Assembly: GCA_024233675.1 (NCBI GenBank) | Contig: JACKPH010000002.1 | Span: forward strand, 124,001-188,000 | Direction of reading: 5' to 3' | From: Thermotogae bacterium | Lineage (GTDB): Bacteria; Thermotogota; Thermotogae; Petrotogales; Petrotogaceae | Length of the DNA: 64,000 nucleotides | Shown here: positions 8,014-16,886 of the stretch, in pieces | How the letters are laid out: each line of letters begins with the position of its first letter | Numbering within the stretch: the first letter of the stretch is position 1 | Program-made: the position numbers and the translations under genes | Notes under the pieces: model-generated | Seen by the model: the letters and a program-made list of their open reading frames with translations, nothing else | Database searches by the model: none | What the model was told of the DNA's origin: nothing

Positions 8014-8583
8014 TTAATAAATTTCTTCTCCTATAAGCCTGTCAAGTGATATAGCAACTGCTGCTCTTACGGAAAGATGATTAAATTCCCAGTCAGCCCT
8101 TATAGGTTCAAGGTCATAATCACATATTTCCCTTAATTCCTCAGGCATTCCCCATCCTGTACCGTAAATAATGAGTAATGGTTCTTCAACAGTTTTAATT
8201 TCTTCAGACATATCTTTAAAAGTTATTGCCTTATCTCTTGGTTTAGCCGAAGTAAATACTATTTTAGGCTTAATTCCTTCTTTATTTTCTATATCCTCAA
8301 TAACTTCTTCGATATATTCTTTTATATCAGCAAGCATAAGAGCATCATTTCTGTTAGGATTGTATTCTTTACCGAATCCGTATTGCCAATAGTCAAGAAC
8401 ATTTCTAGCTATTTTATTCTGAGCGGAAAGATTGTTGACAAGATAATATTTTTTTATTCCGTATGTTCTGCATGTTCTTGATATATCATGTATATCGAAA
8501 TTGGTTATCGCAGTTGAAATTATCTGTCCTTCCCTACCCAAAACAGGATAATGTATAAGAGCTACATAAATTTTATCAAGCAT
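8014..8583 (-). CDS. SPOUT-type RNA methyltransferase (TM1570-like)
   Basis: This 189-residue protein is of the SAM-dependent RNA methyltransferase family found beside trmD in Thermotogae and, I recall, fused to TrmD in some Deltaproteobacteria. The knot region shows LLIIYGTGWGMPEEL followed by FNHLSVRAAVAISLDRLIG, the typical SPOUT C-terminal SAM loop. The N-terminus KIYVALIHYPVLGREG is also family-like. The target RNA is not known to me. Its start overlaps the trmD stop by 8 nt (ATGCTTGA), suggesting coupled translation. Confidence 0.85.
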   Translation of the reverse strand: MLDKIYVALIHYPVLGREGQIISTAITNFDIHDISRTCRTYGIKKYYLVNNLSAQNKIARNVLDYWQYGFGKEYNPNRNDALMLADIKEYIEEVIEDIENKEGIKPKIVFTSAKPRDKAITFKDMSEEIKTVEEPLLIIYGTGWGMPEELREICDYDLEPIRADWEFNHLSVRAAVAISLDRLIGEEIY

Positions 8584-9337
8584 CTTTAAACATCTCCCTG
8601 ATTATTTCAACAATTTCTTTTTTTTCTTCTGAACTGAAATCTTTTTTTATAAAGAGATCAGGTCTTTTTAAAATTGTTTTTATTATGCTTTCTTTCTTTC
8701 TGAAACTTTCTATTTTTTTATGATTGCCGCTTAAAAGTATATCCGGCACTTTGTAATTTTTATACTCATAAGGTTTTGTATAAACAGAATAATCAAGAAG
8801 TCCGTTAAAAAAAGAGTCATTTTCAACACTTTCGGAATCTCCGACAACTCCCGGAATAAACCTTGAAAGAGAATCTATAATTATCATGGCAGGAATTTCT
8901 CCTCCGGTAACAACAAAATCCCCTACTGATATTTCGTCATCACATATATTATATACCCTTTCATCTGGTCCTTCATATCTTCCGCAGAAAAACAGTATAT
9001 CTTCTTTTTTTGAAAGTTCTGATGAAATTTCATTATTAAAAGGTCTTCCCTGTGGCGAAAGTATTACTGTATAAGGTTTTTTATTATTCTTTTTTTCATA
9101 TTCCTCATAATATTCAAAAAAAGGTTCCGGTTTCATAACCATTCCCGGTCCCGGTCCGTAACCGGGTATATCCGTAATTTTATGTCTGTCATGTGTATAA
9201 TCTCTGAGATTAACAGCTTCAAATTCTATAATTCCGTTATCCAAAGCCCTTTTAAAGACTCCGAAATCTGTAAGTGTTCTGAACATTTCCGGAAAAATAG
9301 TGAGAACACTAATCTTTATCTTCGGTTTCATCTTCAT
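8576..9337 (-). CDS. trmD: tRNA (guanine-37-N1)-methyltransferase
   Basis: TrmD makes m1G37 next to the anticodon to prevent +1 frameshifting. Signatures are KITDIPGYGPGPGMVMKPEP, LSPQGRPF, FFCGRYEGPDERV and the trefoil-knot loop SVGDFVVTGGEIPAM. At 253 residues it has the usual length. The start at 9337 overlaps the end of rimM by 29 bases and is preceded by TGGAG within rimM. It is part of the ffh operon. Confidence 0.97.
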   Translation of the reverse strand: MKMKPKIKISVLTIFPEMFRTLTDFGVFKRALDNGIIEFEAVNLRDYTHDRHKITDIPGYGPGPGMVMKPEPFFEYYEEYEKKNNKKPYTVILSPQGRPFNNEISSELSKKEDILFFCGRYEGPDERVYNICDDEISVGDFVVTGGEIPAMIIIDSLSRFIPGVVGDSESVENDSFFNGLLDYSVYTKPYEYKNYKVPDILLSGNHKKIESFRKKESIIKTILKRPDLFIKKDFSSEEKKEIVEIIREMFKDA

Positions 9338-9875
9338 AAAACTCCATTTTTTTTACTATAATAACTTTTTTTTCTTTGTCTATTTTTTCTATAAACTCTT
9401 TGGAAATAGGATACAGTACTTCTTCTTTTTCATAATCGCTGATTTTTTTCTCTACAACTATTATATCATTAGCTCCTGTATCAATAACTTCTTTAACCTG
9501 ACCTGCTAATTCCCCGTCAGAATAAAATACCTGACAGTTTTCAAGTTCATAAAAATAATATTCATCATTTCCCGTATCCGGAAGATTTTCATACGGCACA
9601 TAAACTTCATAACCTTTGATTTTTTCTGCCGAATAAATATTGTCAACACCCTGAAGTCTGAATATGTACATTTTGTTTAAAGGTCTTATATTTTCAACTT
9701 TAGAAAATAAAAACTCTTTTTTTTCGGATTCATGCAAAAGAACTTCATCAAGTGAAAAAACAAATTCCTCATCATTTATAAACGGATAAAATTTTATTTC
9801 TCCGTCAAGTCCGTGAGGTTTTACGATTTTACCAACAGAAACTCTGTTCTGAAGTAAATCATCGAGTCTTTTCAT
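9309..9875 (-). CDS. rimM: 16S rRNA processing protein
   Basis: RimM helps mature the 30S head domain. The N-terminal domain opens with VSVGKIVKPHGLDGEIKFYP, the family hallmark. The C-terminal PRC-barrel has DELAGQVKEVIDTGANDIIVV-like sequence and LYPISKEFIEKID (expected LIPxxxxxV). It has 188 residues and sits 4 bases after khpA. Confidence 0.95.
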   Translation of the reverse strand: MKRLDDLLQNRVSVGKIVKPHGLDGEIKFYPFINDEEFVFSLDEVLLHESEKKEFLFSKVENIRPLNKMYIFRLQGVDNIYSAEKIKGYEVYVPYENLPDTGNDEYYFYELENCQVFYSDGELAGQVKEVIDTGANDIIVVEKKISDYEKEEVLYPISKEFIEKIDKEKKVIIVKKMEFYEDETEDKD

Positions 9876-9879
9876 GCAA

Positions 9880-10110
9880 TCACCTTATAACCTTTAAAAC
9901 AAATTTTTTGTTGTTTTCTCCTCTTGCAGCATTTAATATGGTATTAATAGATTTTATTGTTCTTCCGTCTTTACCTATTATCTGTCCTACATCATCAGGA
10001 TTTACAACAATTTCATAAACAATTTCTTCTTCATTTTCAAATTCTGCAATAGCGAGCTGTTCGGGATTTTTGACAATTCTTTTAAGTATCTGTTCCAGTA
10101 AAGCTTTCAT
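9880..10110 (-). CDS. khpA: KH-domain RNA-binding protein
   Basis: This 76-residue single KH-domain protein contains DVGQIIGKDGRTIKSI, with the GKDG loop (GxxG) that contacts RNA. The position between rpsP and rimM is the standard one for KhpA/YlqC. Start and rpsP stop share a base (TAATG), so it is translationally coupled. KhpA acts with KhpB in RNA chaperoning in Firmicutes; that role is only inferred here. Confidence 0.93.
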   Translation of the reverse strand: MKALLEQILKRIVKNPEQLAIAEFENEEEIVYEIVVNPDDVGQIIGKDGRTIKSINTILNAARGENNKKFVLKVIR

Positions 10111-10403
10111 TATTTAGCTTCACCGGCTGATTTTTTATTTTCATATTTTACCTGATCAAATTTTTTCATAACACCCATTTTTGAAAGTATATCTTTTGCT
10201 GTAACTGTAGGCTGCGCACCTTTCATTAACCATTCAAGAGCAAGATCTCCGTCAAGTTTGTACATATCATTTTCATTAAGAGGATTATAATAACCTAATG
10301 ACTGTATGTATCTTCCGCTTCTTTTTTCTTTTGAATCAACAACGACAATTCTGTAAAATGCCTGATGTCTTCTTCCCATTCTGTTTAATCTTATTTTTAC
10401 CAT
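10110..10403 (-). CDS. rpsP: 30S ribosomal protein bS16
   Basis: bS16 starts MVKIRLNRMGRRHQAFYRIV, the family hallmark, and contains RYIQSLGYYNP and GAQPTVTAKDIL. It has 97 residues with a strong GGAGGTG eleven bases upstream of the ATG. It is the second gene of the ffh operon. Confidence 0.98.
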   Translation of the reverse strand: MVKIRLNRMGRRHQAFYRIVVVDSKEKRSGRYIQSLGYYNPLNENDMYKLDGDLALEWLMKGAQPTVTAKDILSKMGVMKKFDQVKYENKKSAGEAK

Positions 10404-10446
10404 CGAAAAAACACCTCCAAAATAATTTTTTATATATTTTTACAAA

Positions 10447-11814
10447 TTAATTTCTGTTAAAAGGATTTTTACCGTCAAGTCCGGCTATATCAGGCATATT
10501 TTTAAGCCCGCCGAAAAATTTTTTCTTTCCCATTTTTTTAACCTGTTTCATTACTTTTTTGAGTTCCTCATATGATTTAAGAACTTTATTTATATCCTGA
10601 AGAGATGTGCCGCTGCCTTTTGCAATTCTCTGTTTTCTTGAATAAGAAAGTATTCTGGGATCTCTTCTTTCTTTTAAAGTCATAGAATGTATTATGGATT
10701 CCATTTTTTTCATTTCTTTTTCGCCTTTTGAAACATCTACGCCTTCTTTCGGCATTCCCGGAATCATTTCAAGAATATTTCCCAAAGGCCCTAACTTCTT
10801 TATCTGCTTTATCTGTGCAAGATAATCCTCAAGATCAAATTTTCCTTCAAGAAATCTTTCGGCATCTTCTTCAGCCTGATCTTTATCTATTTCCTGTTCA
10901 ACTTTATCTATAAGCGATAAAACATCACCCATACCGAGTATTCTTCCTGCGTATCTGTCAGCATAAAACGGTTCGAGCGGATTTATTTTTTCTCCTGTAC
11001 CTACAAATTTTATAGGTTTTCCCGTCACATGTCTTGTAGATATAATTACACCGCCCCTTGAATCTCCGTCAAGCTTTGTAACTATAAAACCTGATATATC
11101 AAGAAGATTATTAAATTCTTCTGCGGCCTTTACAGCATCCTGTCCCATCATCGAATCAACAACCATTAATATTTCTTCGGGATTTACTATGGCTTTAACA
11201 TCTTCTATTTCTTTCATCATTTTTTCATCAATATGAAGTCTTCCGGCAGTATCAACTATTACAACATCATATAAAAGTTTTTCCGCATAATTTTTTGCTT
11301 CTTTTACAATTTTTCTTGCATCGGTTTTATCTCCTGTAAAAACAGGCACATCTATCTGCTGACCGAGCTGAACAAGCTGATCAATAGCAGCGGGTCTGAA
11401 AGTATCGGCTGCTACAAGCAGAGGTTTTCTTCCTTTTTCTTTATACATTCTTGCAAGTTTCGCAGCTGAAGTAGTTTTACCTGATCCCTGAAGTCCGACC
11501 ATCATTATATATCCCGGATTTCTCGAAAGAATAACTTTTTCCGGTTCATTTCCGCCCATAAGATCTACAAGCTTTTTTCTGAGTATTCTTACAAATTCCT
11601 GATCAGGACTAAGACTTTCAAGAACTTTAGAGCCCATAGCCTCTGTTTTTACACTTTCAACAAAATCTTTAACTACTTTATAATTAACATCAGCTTCAAG
11701 AAGCGAAAGTTTTACTTCTTTTACGGCTTCTTTTATATTTGCTTCTGAAATTTTACCTTTTCCCGAAAGATTTTTAAATGCAAGGGAAAGTTTTTTCTGT
11801 ATATTTTCAAACAT
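10447..11814 (-). CDS. ffh: Signal recognition particle protein
   Basis: Ffh binds 4.5S RNA and nascent signal sequences and docks with FtsY. The order is N domain (1-90), G domain with P-loop GLQGSGKTTSAAKLA (about 107), DTAGR, TKLDGD, and GTGEKINPLEPF, then the M domain from about residue 300 (MIPGMP, SRKQRIAKGSGTS). At 455 residues it is full length. It heads the eight-gene operon. A TATACT -10-like box lies about 60 bases upstream on the minus strand, without a good -35. Confidence 0.97.
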   Translation of the reverse strand: MFENIQKKLSLAFKNLSGKGKISEANIKEAVKEVKLSLLEADVNYKVVKDFVESVKTEAMGSKVLESLSPDQEFVRILRKKLVDLMGGNEPEKVILSRNPGYIMMVGLQGSGKTTSAAKLARMYKEKGRKPLLVAADTFRPAAIDQLVQLGQQIDVPVFTGDKTDARKIVKEAKNYAEKLLYDVVIVDTAGRLHIDEKMMKEIEDVKAIVNPEEILMVVDSMMGQDAVKAAEEFNNLLDISGFIVTKLDGDSRGGVIISTRHVTGKPIKFVGTGEKINPLEPFYADRYAGRILGMGDVLSLIDKVEQEIDKDQAEEDAERFLEGKFDLEDYLAQIKQIKKLGPLGNILEMIPGMPKEGVDVSKGEKEMKKMESIIHSMTLKERRDPRILSYSRKQRIAKGSGTSLQDINKVLKSYEELKKVMKQVKKMGKKKFFGGLKNMPDIAGLDGKNPFNRN

Positions 11815-12081
11815 GACAACACCTCACGTTTTTTATTCGTATCAATTAACATTAATAACTCCGTGATAGTATACTATAAAAAAAATTAAATTAGGTGAAA
11901 AACCTGCTAAAAAGAAAACAAAAAACATACATTATTGTTGCAGTTTCATTACGACAAAAATAATTTAGGTTTAATTGATTTAATCATCAACTTTTATAAC
12001 CTTCATTATAAGTATATTATAGATTTTAACATTTTTGATAAAACAAATTAATATATATTTATTTTCTGTTAATTGATTTCC
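11815..12081. other. Upstream region of ffh, no gene seen
   Basis: This very A+T-rich stretch of about 267 bases must hold the ffh operon promoter. Possible -10 elements on the minus strand are a TATACT near 11869-11874 and a TATAAT near 12016-12021, neither with a strong -35. A weak AGGT-GAAAA-ACCT hairpin is present near 11893. I looked for an SRP RNA here, because it would fit next to ffh, and did not find its conserved loop. Confidence 0.35.
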
Positions 12082-12438
12082 CTATAAAATTTTTCCGGTT
12101 CCTTCAAAAGCTTCAAGAAATTTATCAAGATCATCTATAAATTCTTCATCTTCTGATTTATGTGAAGGATTTCTGCTTATAACTTCAACGGCCTCCATAA
12201 CATATCTCAAAACATCAACTTTGTACTGTCTTTTAAGTGTTTCAAGTTCAGAATAAATTCTTCCTTTGGCTGTTCTTACATATTTAGCCGGCAATTTATT
12301 GAGAGCATAAAGCATTATATCGGTTTTACACTCTTTACATTTACATATGTTAATATTAGGCATTTTAAGAATTTCCTCAGTAATTTCGTAAACAAGCATC
12401 TCCATAACATTATAGGCTTCTGACATCCTTCTTATCAA
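12082..12438 (-). CDS. ComFB-like late competence protein
   Basis: This small protein fits the ComFB family: EAYNVMEMLVYEITEE near the N-terminus, then CKCKECKTDIMLYALNKLPAKYV, with three cysteines likely to bind metal, and a basic stretch TAKGRIYSELE. ComFB is encoded in competence operons of Bacillus, and its domain has been reported to bind c-di-nucleotides in cyanobacteria; a role here is unproven. The start is uncertain. TTG 12438 has AGGGG at good spacing, ATG 12426 has AGAAGG directly against it, and GTG 12447 lies in the Shine-Dalgarno. The C-terminus is acidic. Confidence 0.75.
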   Translation of the reverse strand: MIRRMSEAYNVMEMLVYEITEEILKMPNINICKCKECKTDIMLYALNKLPAKYVRTAKGRIYSELETLKRQYKVDVLRYVMEAVEVISRNPSHKSEDEEFIDDLDKFLEAFEGTGKIL

Positions 12439-12579
12439 TGTTAACACCCCTTTTCAATAAATATTTTATCATAAAAAATATTTTTTTAACATTCAGTCAT
12501 GTCAAAAAACATATAAAATGTGTTAGTATTACACATAAAGAAATAAACAGAAATACCTTTTTTGAAGCATCTTTTAAAC

Positions 12580-12622
12580 ATGACTTTAAAAGTCATATTA
12601 TACGATAAGACTTAATTATAAT
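12580..12622 (+). promoter_or_regulatory. Promoter with palindromic putative operator upstream of permease gene
   Basis: ATGACTT-TAA-AAGTCAT at 12580-12596 is a perfect 7-bp inverted repeat. TATAAT lies at 12617-12622, so the repeat covers the expected -35 position (12594-12599, CATATT). This arrangement suits a repressor or activator site, but no T run follows, so it is not a terminator. Confidence 0.45.
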
Positions 12623-12691
12623 TTAACTGTTTTATAAATAAAAAACTGTTAATATTGTTATTGTATTAAATTATTGATTGGAGGATATACA

Positions 12692-13972
12692 ATGAATTCT
12701 ATTCTCGTCCTTTTTATTGCCGTGCTTGCTTATTATTTTATTATTTTTGTCCGAAAGATTAAAAAGTCTATTGTAACTTTTTTTCTTGCAACTCTTTTGT
12801 TTATAATCAGGCCGGTAGCCGGGCTTGATCTTGAAAATGTAAGCCACATTGTAAGTTTTGAAACACTCGGTATTTTACTCGGTATGATGATTATCGTTGA
12901 AATTCTGAAGGAAAGCGGTTTTTTTACTTTTACTGCCGTAAATGTTATAAAAATAAGTAAAAGTAATTACTGGGTTGTACTTTTTCTTCTAATGATTGTA
13001 GTTGCACTTTTTTCAGCATTTTTGGATAATCTTGTTACTATAATGCTGATAGCACCTATTATTTTTCTCATTTCTGATACTCTGGAAGTATCTCCTGCCC
13101 CTCTTATACTTTTTACAATTGTTATAGACAACATAGGAGGTATGTCAACTCTTATCGGAAGTCCTCTTAACATAGTCCTCTCATCCATAAGTAAATATGA
13201 TTTCACAAAATTCATAACAGCAATGGGTCCGGTTACTATACTCACATTTATTGCTTCTTTTATAATATTTAAAATAAGCAATAAAACAGATACAAAAATT
13301 TATAATGAGAAGCTGAAAAAACTCAGCAGTATGGAAGCATCTAAGGCTATACAGAACAAATCAACAATGATTAAAGGAGTTATAGTTTTTGCAGTAGTTT
13401 TAGCTGGTTTTATACTTCACAGTGCCATAAACGTAGATATAGCGCTTGTTGCTATGGGTGGCGCACTTGTTCTTATGCTTCTTACAGGAAAAGATTTTGA
13501 ATCAATGGCTAAACAGCTTGACTGGGATACCATGTTCTTTTATGCAGGACTTTTTACAATATCTTTTGCTTTGGAGGAAATCGGAGTAATAGACATAATA
13601 GCAAATCTTTTTACCCCTCTTCTTTCAAATCACATAATATTAATGCTCACAATAATGTGGATATCCTCAATAGCAATACCTTTTTTAAGTGCTGTTCCAG
13701 GTACATTGCTTTTGGCACCGGTTGTAAGTGTTTTAATTTCTCACGGAGCTCCTTACGAACTTTGGATAGCTTTTGCAATAGGTGCAAATTTAGGTACAAA
13801 TCTTACGCCTCTCGGAGCTGTTCAGAATATAGTAGGTGTTTCTCTTATAAGTAAGCATTCCGGACAGGAAATATCTTTCGGTTCTTATATGAAATCAAAT
13901 GCTATGAATTATCTAATAACAATGATAATAGGTACGTTTTATCTTATGTTTCACTTTTATGTTTTTAACTGA
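12692..13972 (+). CDS. ArsB/NhaD-type ion permease (SLC13/IT superfamily)
   Basis: This membrane transporter of 426 residues has about eleven hydrophobic segments. Family features are the repeat-related motifs FSAFLDNLVTIMLIAPIIF and DNIGGMSTLIGSPLNIVLSS in the first half, and GANLGTNLTPLGAVQNIV in the second. These correspond to the re-entrant loops of the ArsB/NhaD permeases. The ion could be arsenite, Na+/H+ or a small anion, and there is no arsenic gene nearby to decide. A TTG at 12674 lies ahead of GGAGG; ATG 12692 is the start. A terminator follows. Confidence 0.82.
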   Translation: MNSILVLFIAVLAYYFIIFVRKIKKSIVTFFLATLLFIIRPVAGLDLENVSHIVSFETLGILLGMMIIVEILKESGFFTFTAVNVIKISKSNYWVVLFLLMIVVALFSAFLDNLVTIMLIAPIIFLISDTLEVSPAPLILFTIVIDNIGGMSTLIGSPLNIVLSSISKYDFTKFITAMGPVTILTFIASFIIFKISNKTDTKIYNEKLKKLSSMEASKAIQNKSTMIKGVIVFAVVLAGFILHSAINVDIALVAMGGALVLMLLTGKDFESMAKQLDWDTMFFYAGLFTISFALEEIGVIDIIANLFTPLLSNHIILMLTIMWISSIAIPFLSAVPGTLLLAPVVSVLISHGAPYELWIAFAIGANLGTNLTPLGAVQNIVGVSLISKHSGQEISFGSYMKSNAMNYLITMIIGTFYLMFHFYVFN

Positions 13973-13985
13973 TTAAAAACATCAT

Positions 13986-14018
13986 AAAAAACAGCGGTTT
14001 TAACCGCTGTTTTTTTTA
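13986..14018 (+). terminator. Intrinsic terminator after permease gene
   Basis: AAAAACAGCGGTT pairs with AACCGCTGTTTTTTT around a 2-base loop, and a T run follows. Confidence 0.92.
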
Positions 14019-14067
14019 TAAAAATATTGTATAATATATTTGTATAATTTTATAACGGAGGTTAGAA

Positions 14068-14424
14068 ATGACATACGAATATTTTCAGACACACAGGGAA
14101 GAAATGAATAAAAAAATTTTAGAACAAGGGACAACAAACACAAAGAGATTTTTTACACTTGACGGAAATGTATACAAAAACGGTGTTATCTCCGAAAAAT
14201 ATAAAGAATTAATGGGACTTGTAGCTTCAATGGTTCTCAGATGTGATAACTGCATTTCATATCACATAATTCAGTGTGTAAACGCAGGAGTTACGGATGA
14301 AGAATTTTCAGAAGCCTTTGATATTGCTCTTATTGTAGGAGGATCTATTGTTATTCCGCATTTGCGTGAAGCCGTTGCATTCCTTGAGGATACAAGAAAT
14401 CACATTGATACAAAAAATGAATAA
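14068..14424 (+). CDS. Carboxymuconolactone decarboxylase / AhpD-like protein
   Basis: This 118-residue all-helical protein has the redox motif MVLRCDNCISYHIIQC (C-x-x-C with a following His), typical of AhpD-like peroxidase partners. Downstream comes the family segment AGVTDEEFSEAFDIALIVGG. It may take part in peroxide or disulphide reduction, although many members have unknown substrates. TATAAT-like boxes lie 25-40 bases upstream, and the Shine-Dalgarno is CGGAGG. The last 8 bases overlap the start of the next gene (ATGAATAA). Confidence 0.85.
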   Translation: MTYEYFQTHREEMNKKILEQGTTNTKRFFTLDGNVYKNGVISEKYKELMGLVASMVLRCDNCISYHIIQCVNAGVTDEEFSEAFDIALIVGGSIVIPHLREAVAFLEDTRNHIDTKNE

Positions 14425-15745
14425 AAAAATACTTATTATACTTATTGTATTGATTTCAGCTTTTTTGTTTTCGGCAAAAATTATTTATCCGCGGGATCCT
14501 GATTATTATTATAATTATTTCCAAAGTAATTTATATAATTCGGATTTTCCTGCCGGTAATTTTCTGCAGATTACTCTACCTTTAAAGTATTCTGACCGTA
14601 TCAGTATTAATTACTCACTTACAGAAGGTGACAAATGGTACGGAAGCAGAGGTGTAAGTGATATTCTTTTCAGACAGTTCTGGGAAAGAAACTCTGATAT
14701 AATTGATATATCATTTGTAAGTAATTTTCAGAATAATGTTTATTTCAAATTTTCAGGAAATTTTCCGGTATCTGATACAGCTTATATCGAAAGCGGGAAT
14801 AAAAGTATACTGAACTTTGATCCCGGAAAAGATCTGGGACTTGATTTCCCTAAAGAATCATATTTATCAATAAATGAAGACAAATGGTGGATGATACTTG
14901 GCCGAAATAAAAATTCCAGAGGACCTATGAAATACGACACATTATTTTCCGACAATGCATTATATTATGATAATATTTCCGGAGGTATTAAATCGGAAAA
15001 AAGTTTTATTTCTTATTTTATGCTTTCTTCCGAGCCATTTCTTACAAACACGGAATATCTCACATATTTTAACAGTAATATTGATTTTAAAGCATGGCGA
15101 AATGATTTTATACTTAATTATGAATACAGAAATAAAAATTATATATTAGGTTTAAACAGACTTGATCATGTCGGCGGAAGATTTCCGGATCTTATGGATG
15201 TTTTTACACTGAATAGTTCAATGTCTTCAGTTTATGGTGAACTTTCAGGATTTTTAAAATTGTACGGCGAAATCTCTCACAGAAATGAGAAAAATCTTTT
15301 TTCTTTCTCAGGCGGAATTAAAAAAGATTTTAATATATTTAATGATTTTTACGGTGAAATTTACGGTGAAATTTACAGAATACCGGATGAAATGTATTCA
15401 GGAGTTCTTCCTTATGATAACCTTTATTACAGGGCCTTTTCACTTTCGGCTTCTCCGGGCGCAAGAATAATGTTTGATTATCCTTTCGGATTTATATACG
15501 GAGAAAATTCATCAGTAAATTCATTAGGTGCAACTCTTTTCACTGATAAAAGCTATATAAACTTTTTATATGATTCCGGAACAAACAAATTCGGAAAAAT
15601 AAACAATATGAAAATTTATGCTTCTGCAGATCTGAAATATTTTAATTTTATTCTGGACTATCAGAATCTTACAGTAGGGGATAAACAGATGACTGAACTT
15701 AATTTATCTGCGGTTTTTACAGTTCTTATAGGATTGGACTGGTGA
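14417..15745 (+). CDS. Secreted envelope protein, capsule-assembly Wzi-like beta-barrel
   Basis: The protein has 442 residues and begins with a clear signal peptide (MNKKILIILIVLISAFLFSA). The body is rich in aromatic and alternating residues, as in an outer-membrane barrel. The segment INEDKWWMILGRNKNSRGPM followed by DNALYYDNISGGIKS, and the later LNRLDHVGGRFPDLMDVF, resemble Wzi capsule-assembly proteins. A longer frame from 14348 is only read-through of the previous gene; ATG 14417 overlaps its stop. The next gene is a paralogue. In Thermotogae this would place both in the outer toga, which is inference. Confidence 0.7.
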   Translation: MNKKILIILIVLISAFLFSAKIIYPRDPDYYYNYFQSNLYNSDFPAGNFLQITLPLKYSDRISINYSLTEGDKWYGSRGVSDILFRQFWERNSDIIDISFVSNFQNNVYFKFSGNFPVSDTAYIESGNKSILNFDPGKDLGLDFPKESYLSINEDKWWMILGRNKNSRGPMKYDTLFSDNALYYDNISGGIKSEKSFISYFMLSSEPFLTNTEYLTYFNSNIDFKAWRNDFILNYEYRNKNYILGLNRLDHVGGRFPDLMDVFTLNSSMSSVYGELSGFLKLYGEISHRNEKNLFSFSGGIKKDFNIFNDFYGEIYGEIYRIPDEMYSGVLPYDNLYYRAFSLSASPGARIMFDYPFGFIYGENSSVNSLGATLFTDKSYINFLYDSGTNKFGKINNMKIYASADLKYFNFILDYQNLTVGDKQMTELNLSAVFTVLIGLDW

Positions 15746-15749
15746 TTTT

Positions 15750-16871
15750 ATGAAAAATAAATATTTAATTTCATTTTTTATTTTATTATCAGTTTTTTCA
15801 TTTTCATACTTTTATACTGACAAAACAAATATAAACGAAGAAATACTTTCCGGTAATTCTTTTACTAACATAATGCCTTATCCTGATTTTAATACTCCCG
15901 GTGTATATGCCGGAGAATATTATTTGGGTTATATAAATAAACCATACTGGATTATACTGGGAAAATACGTTACTGACTGGTCTTATTTTGAAAGAGGTCT
16001 TTATCTTTCTGATTCACTCCCGTACGTTGAAGGTATGACAATGGGTTATGATTATAATTCAGTAAAAATTATTTCCGGAATTTACGGATTCGATCCCGTT
16101 ATGACAGAAAAAGAATTTGAAATACAATCTAATCCTGCAATAGATCAGAATTCTGACAGGAGATTCCTGTATGGAGTTGGTTTTACCGACAAAGGTTATG
16201 CTTTTCCTTCAAAAGTTTTTGCAATACACAGAATTGAATTTAATTTTTTTAAAAAAATAACTTTATCTTTAAATGAAATAAATCTTATAGGCGGAAAATT
16301 ACCTGACATAGTTGATATAAACCCTCTCGGAATCTTACACAATACTTTCGGTGAAGGATATTCTAATACAATACTCGGTTTAGATCTCAACATAGTTCCT
16401 TTCAGAGGATTTTCGGTTTACGGACAGTTTGCTATGGATGATTATGTTGTTCCGGCAACGGAGGCCGGAGCTATAAATTATAAACCTACATCATTTGCGT
16501 ATGCAGGCGGTATTAAAAATGTATACAAAATAAATGAATTTATTATTTCTCCTAAGTTCGAATATTATAAAATTTACACATGGATGTACAACAGATGGCA
16601 GAAACTTCTTAAATTCACCGGTATTTATAACGGTATTGAATATCCTATGGGATTTGATTACGGCAATGATATGGAAGGCTATCTGATAGGAATTGACATA
16701 AACCATAAAAAATTTAATTATAAATTTATTTTCGAAAGTTATTTAAAAGGTGAAATTGACCTCAGCACTCCGTATGATGACCCGCGAAAACCTGATTACG
16801 AACAGTGGCCAGGTCCTTACGGTAATACCAGGAAATTCATTAAACTTTCATTTTTATTCGGAAACAATTAA
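15750..16871 (+). CDS. Secreted envelope protein, Wzi-like paralogue
   Basis: This 373-residue protein has a signal peptide (MKNKYLISFFILLSVFSFS) and barrel-like aromatic strands. It shares the core of the preceding protein: NKPYWIILGKYVTDW with ERGLYLSDSLPYVEGM, and LNEINLIGGKLPDIVDINPL matching LNRLDHVGGRFPDLMDVF. It is therefore a tandem duplicate, only 4 bases downstream, and ends 15 bases before polA. Its exact role in the envelope is unknown. Confidence 0.68.
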   Translation: MKNKYLISFFILLSVFSFSYFYTDKTNINEEILSGNSFTNIMPYPDFNTPGVYAGEYYLGYINKPYWIILGKYVTDWSYFERGLYLSDSLPYVEGMTMGYDYNSVKIISGIYGFDPVMTEKEFEIQSNPAIDQNSDRRFLYGVGFTDKGYAFPSKVFAIHRIEFNFFKKITLSLNEINLIGGKLPDIVDINPLGILHNTFGEGYSNTILGLDLNIVPFRGFSVYGQFAMDDYVVPATEAGAINYKPTSFAYAGGIKNVYKINEFIISPKFEYYKIYTWMYNRWQKLLKFTGIYNGIEYPMGFDYGNDMEGYLIGIDINHKKFNYKFIFESYLKGEIDLSTPYDDPRKPDYEQWPGPYGNTRKFIKLSFLFGNN

Positions 16872-16886
16872 ACACGGAGGTGAAAT

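Noticed and set aside
11815..12081. Possible SRP (4.5S) RNA upstream of ffh.
   Set aside because: The conserved GGAA-type loop region and its closing helix are not present on either strand; only a weak AGGT/ACCT hairpin is visible.
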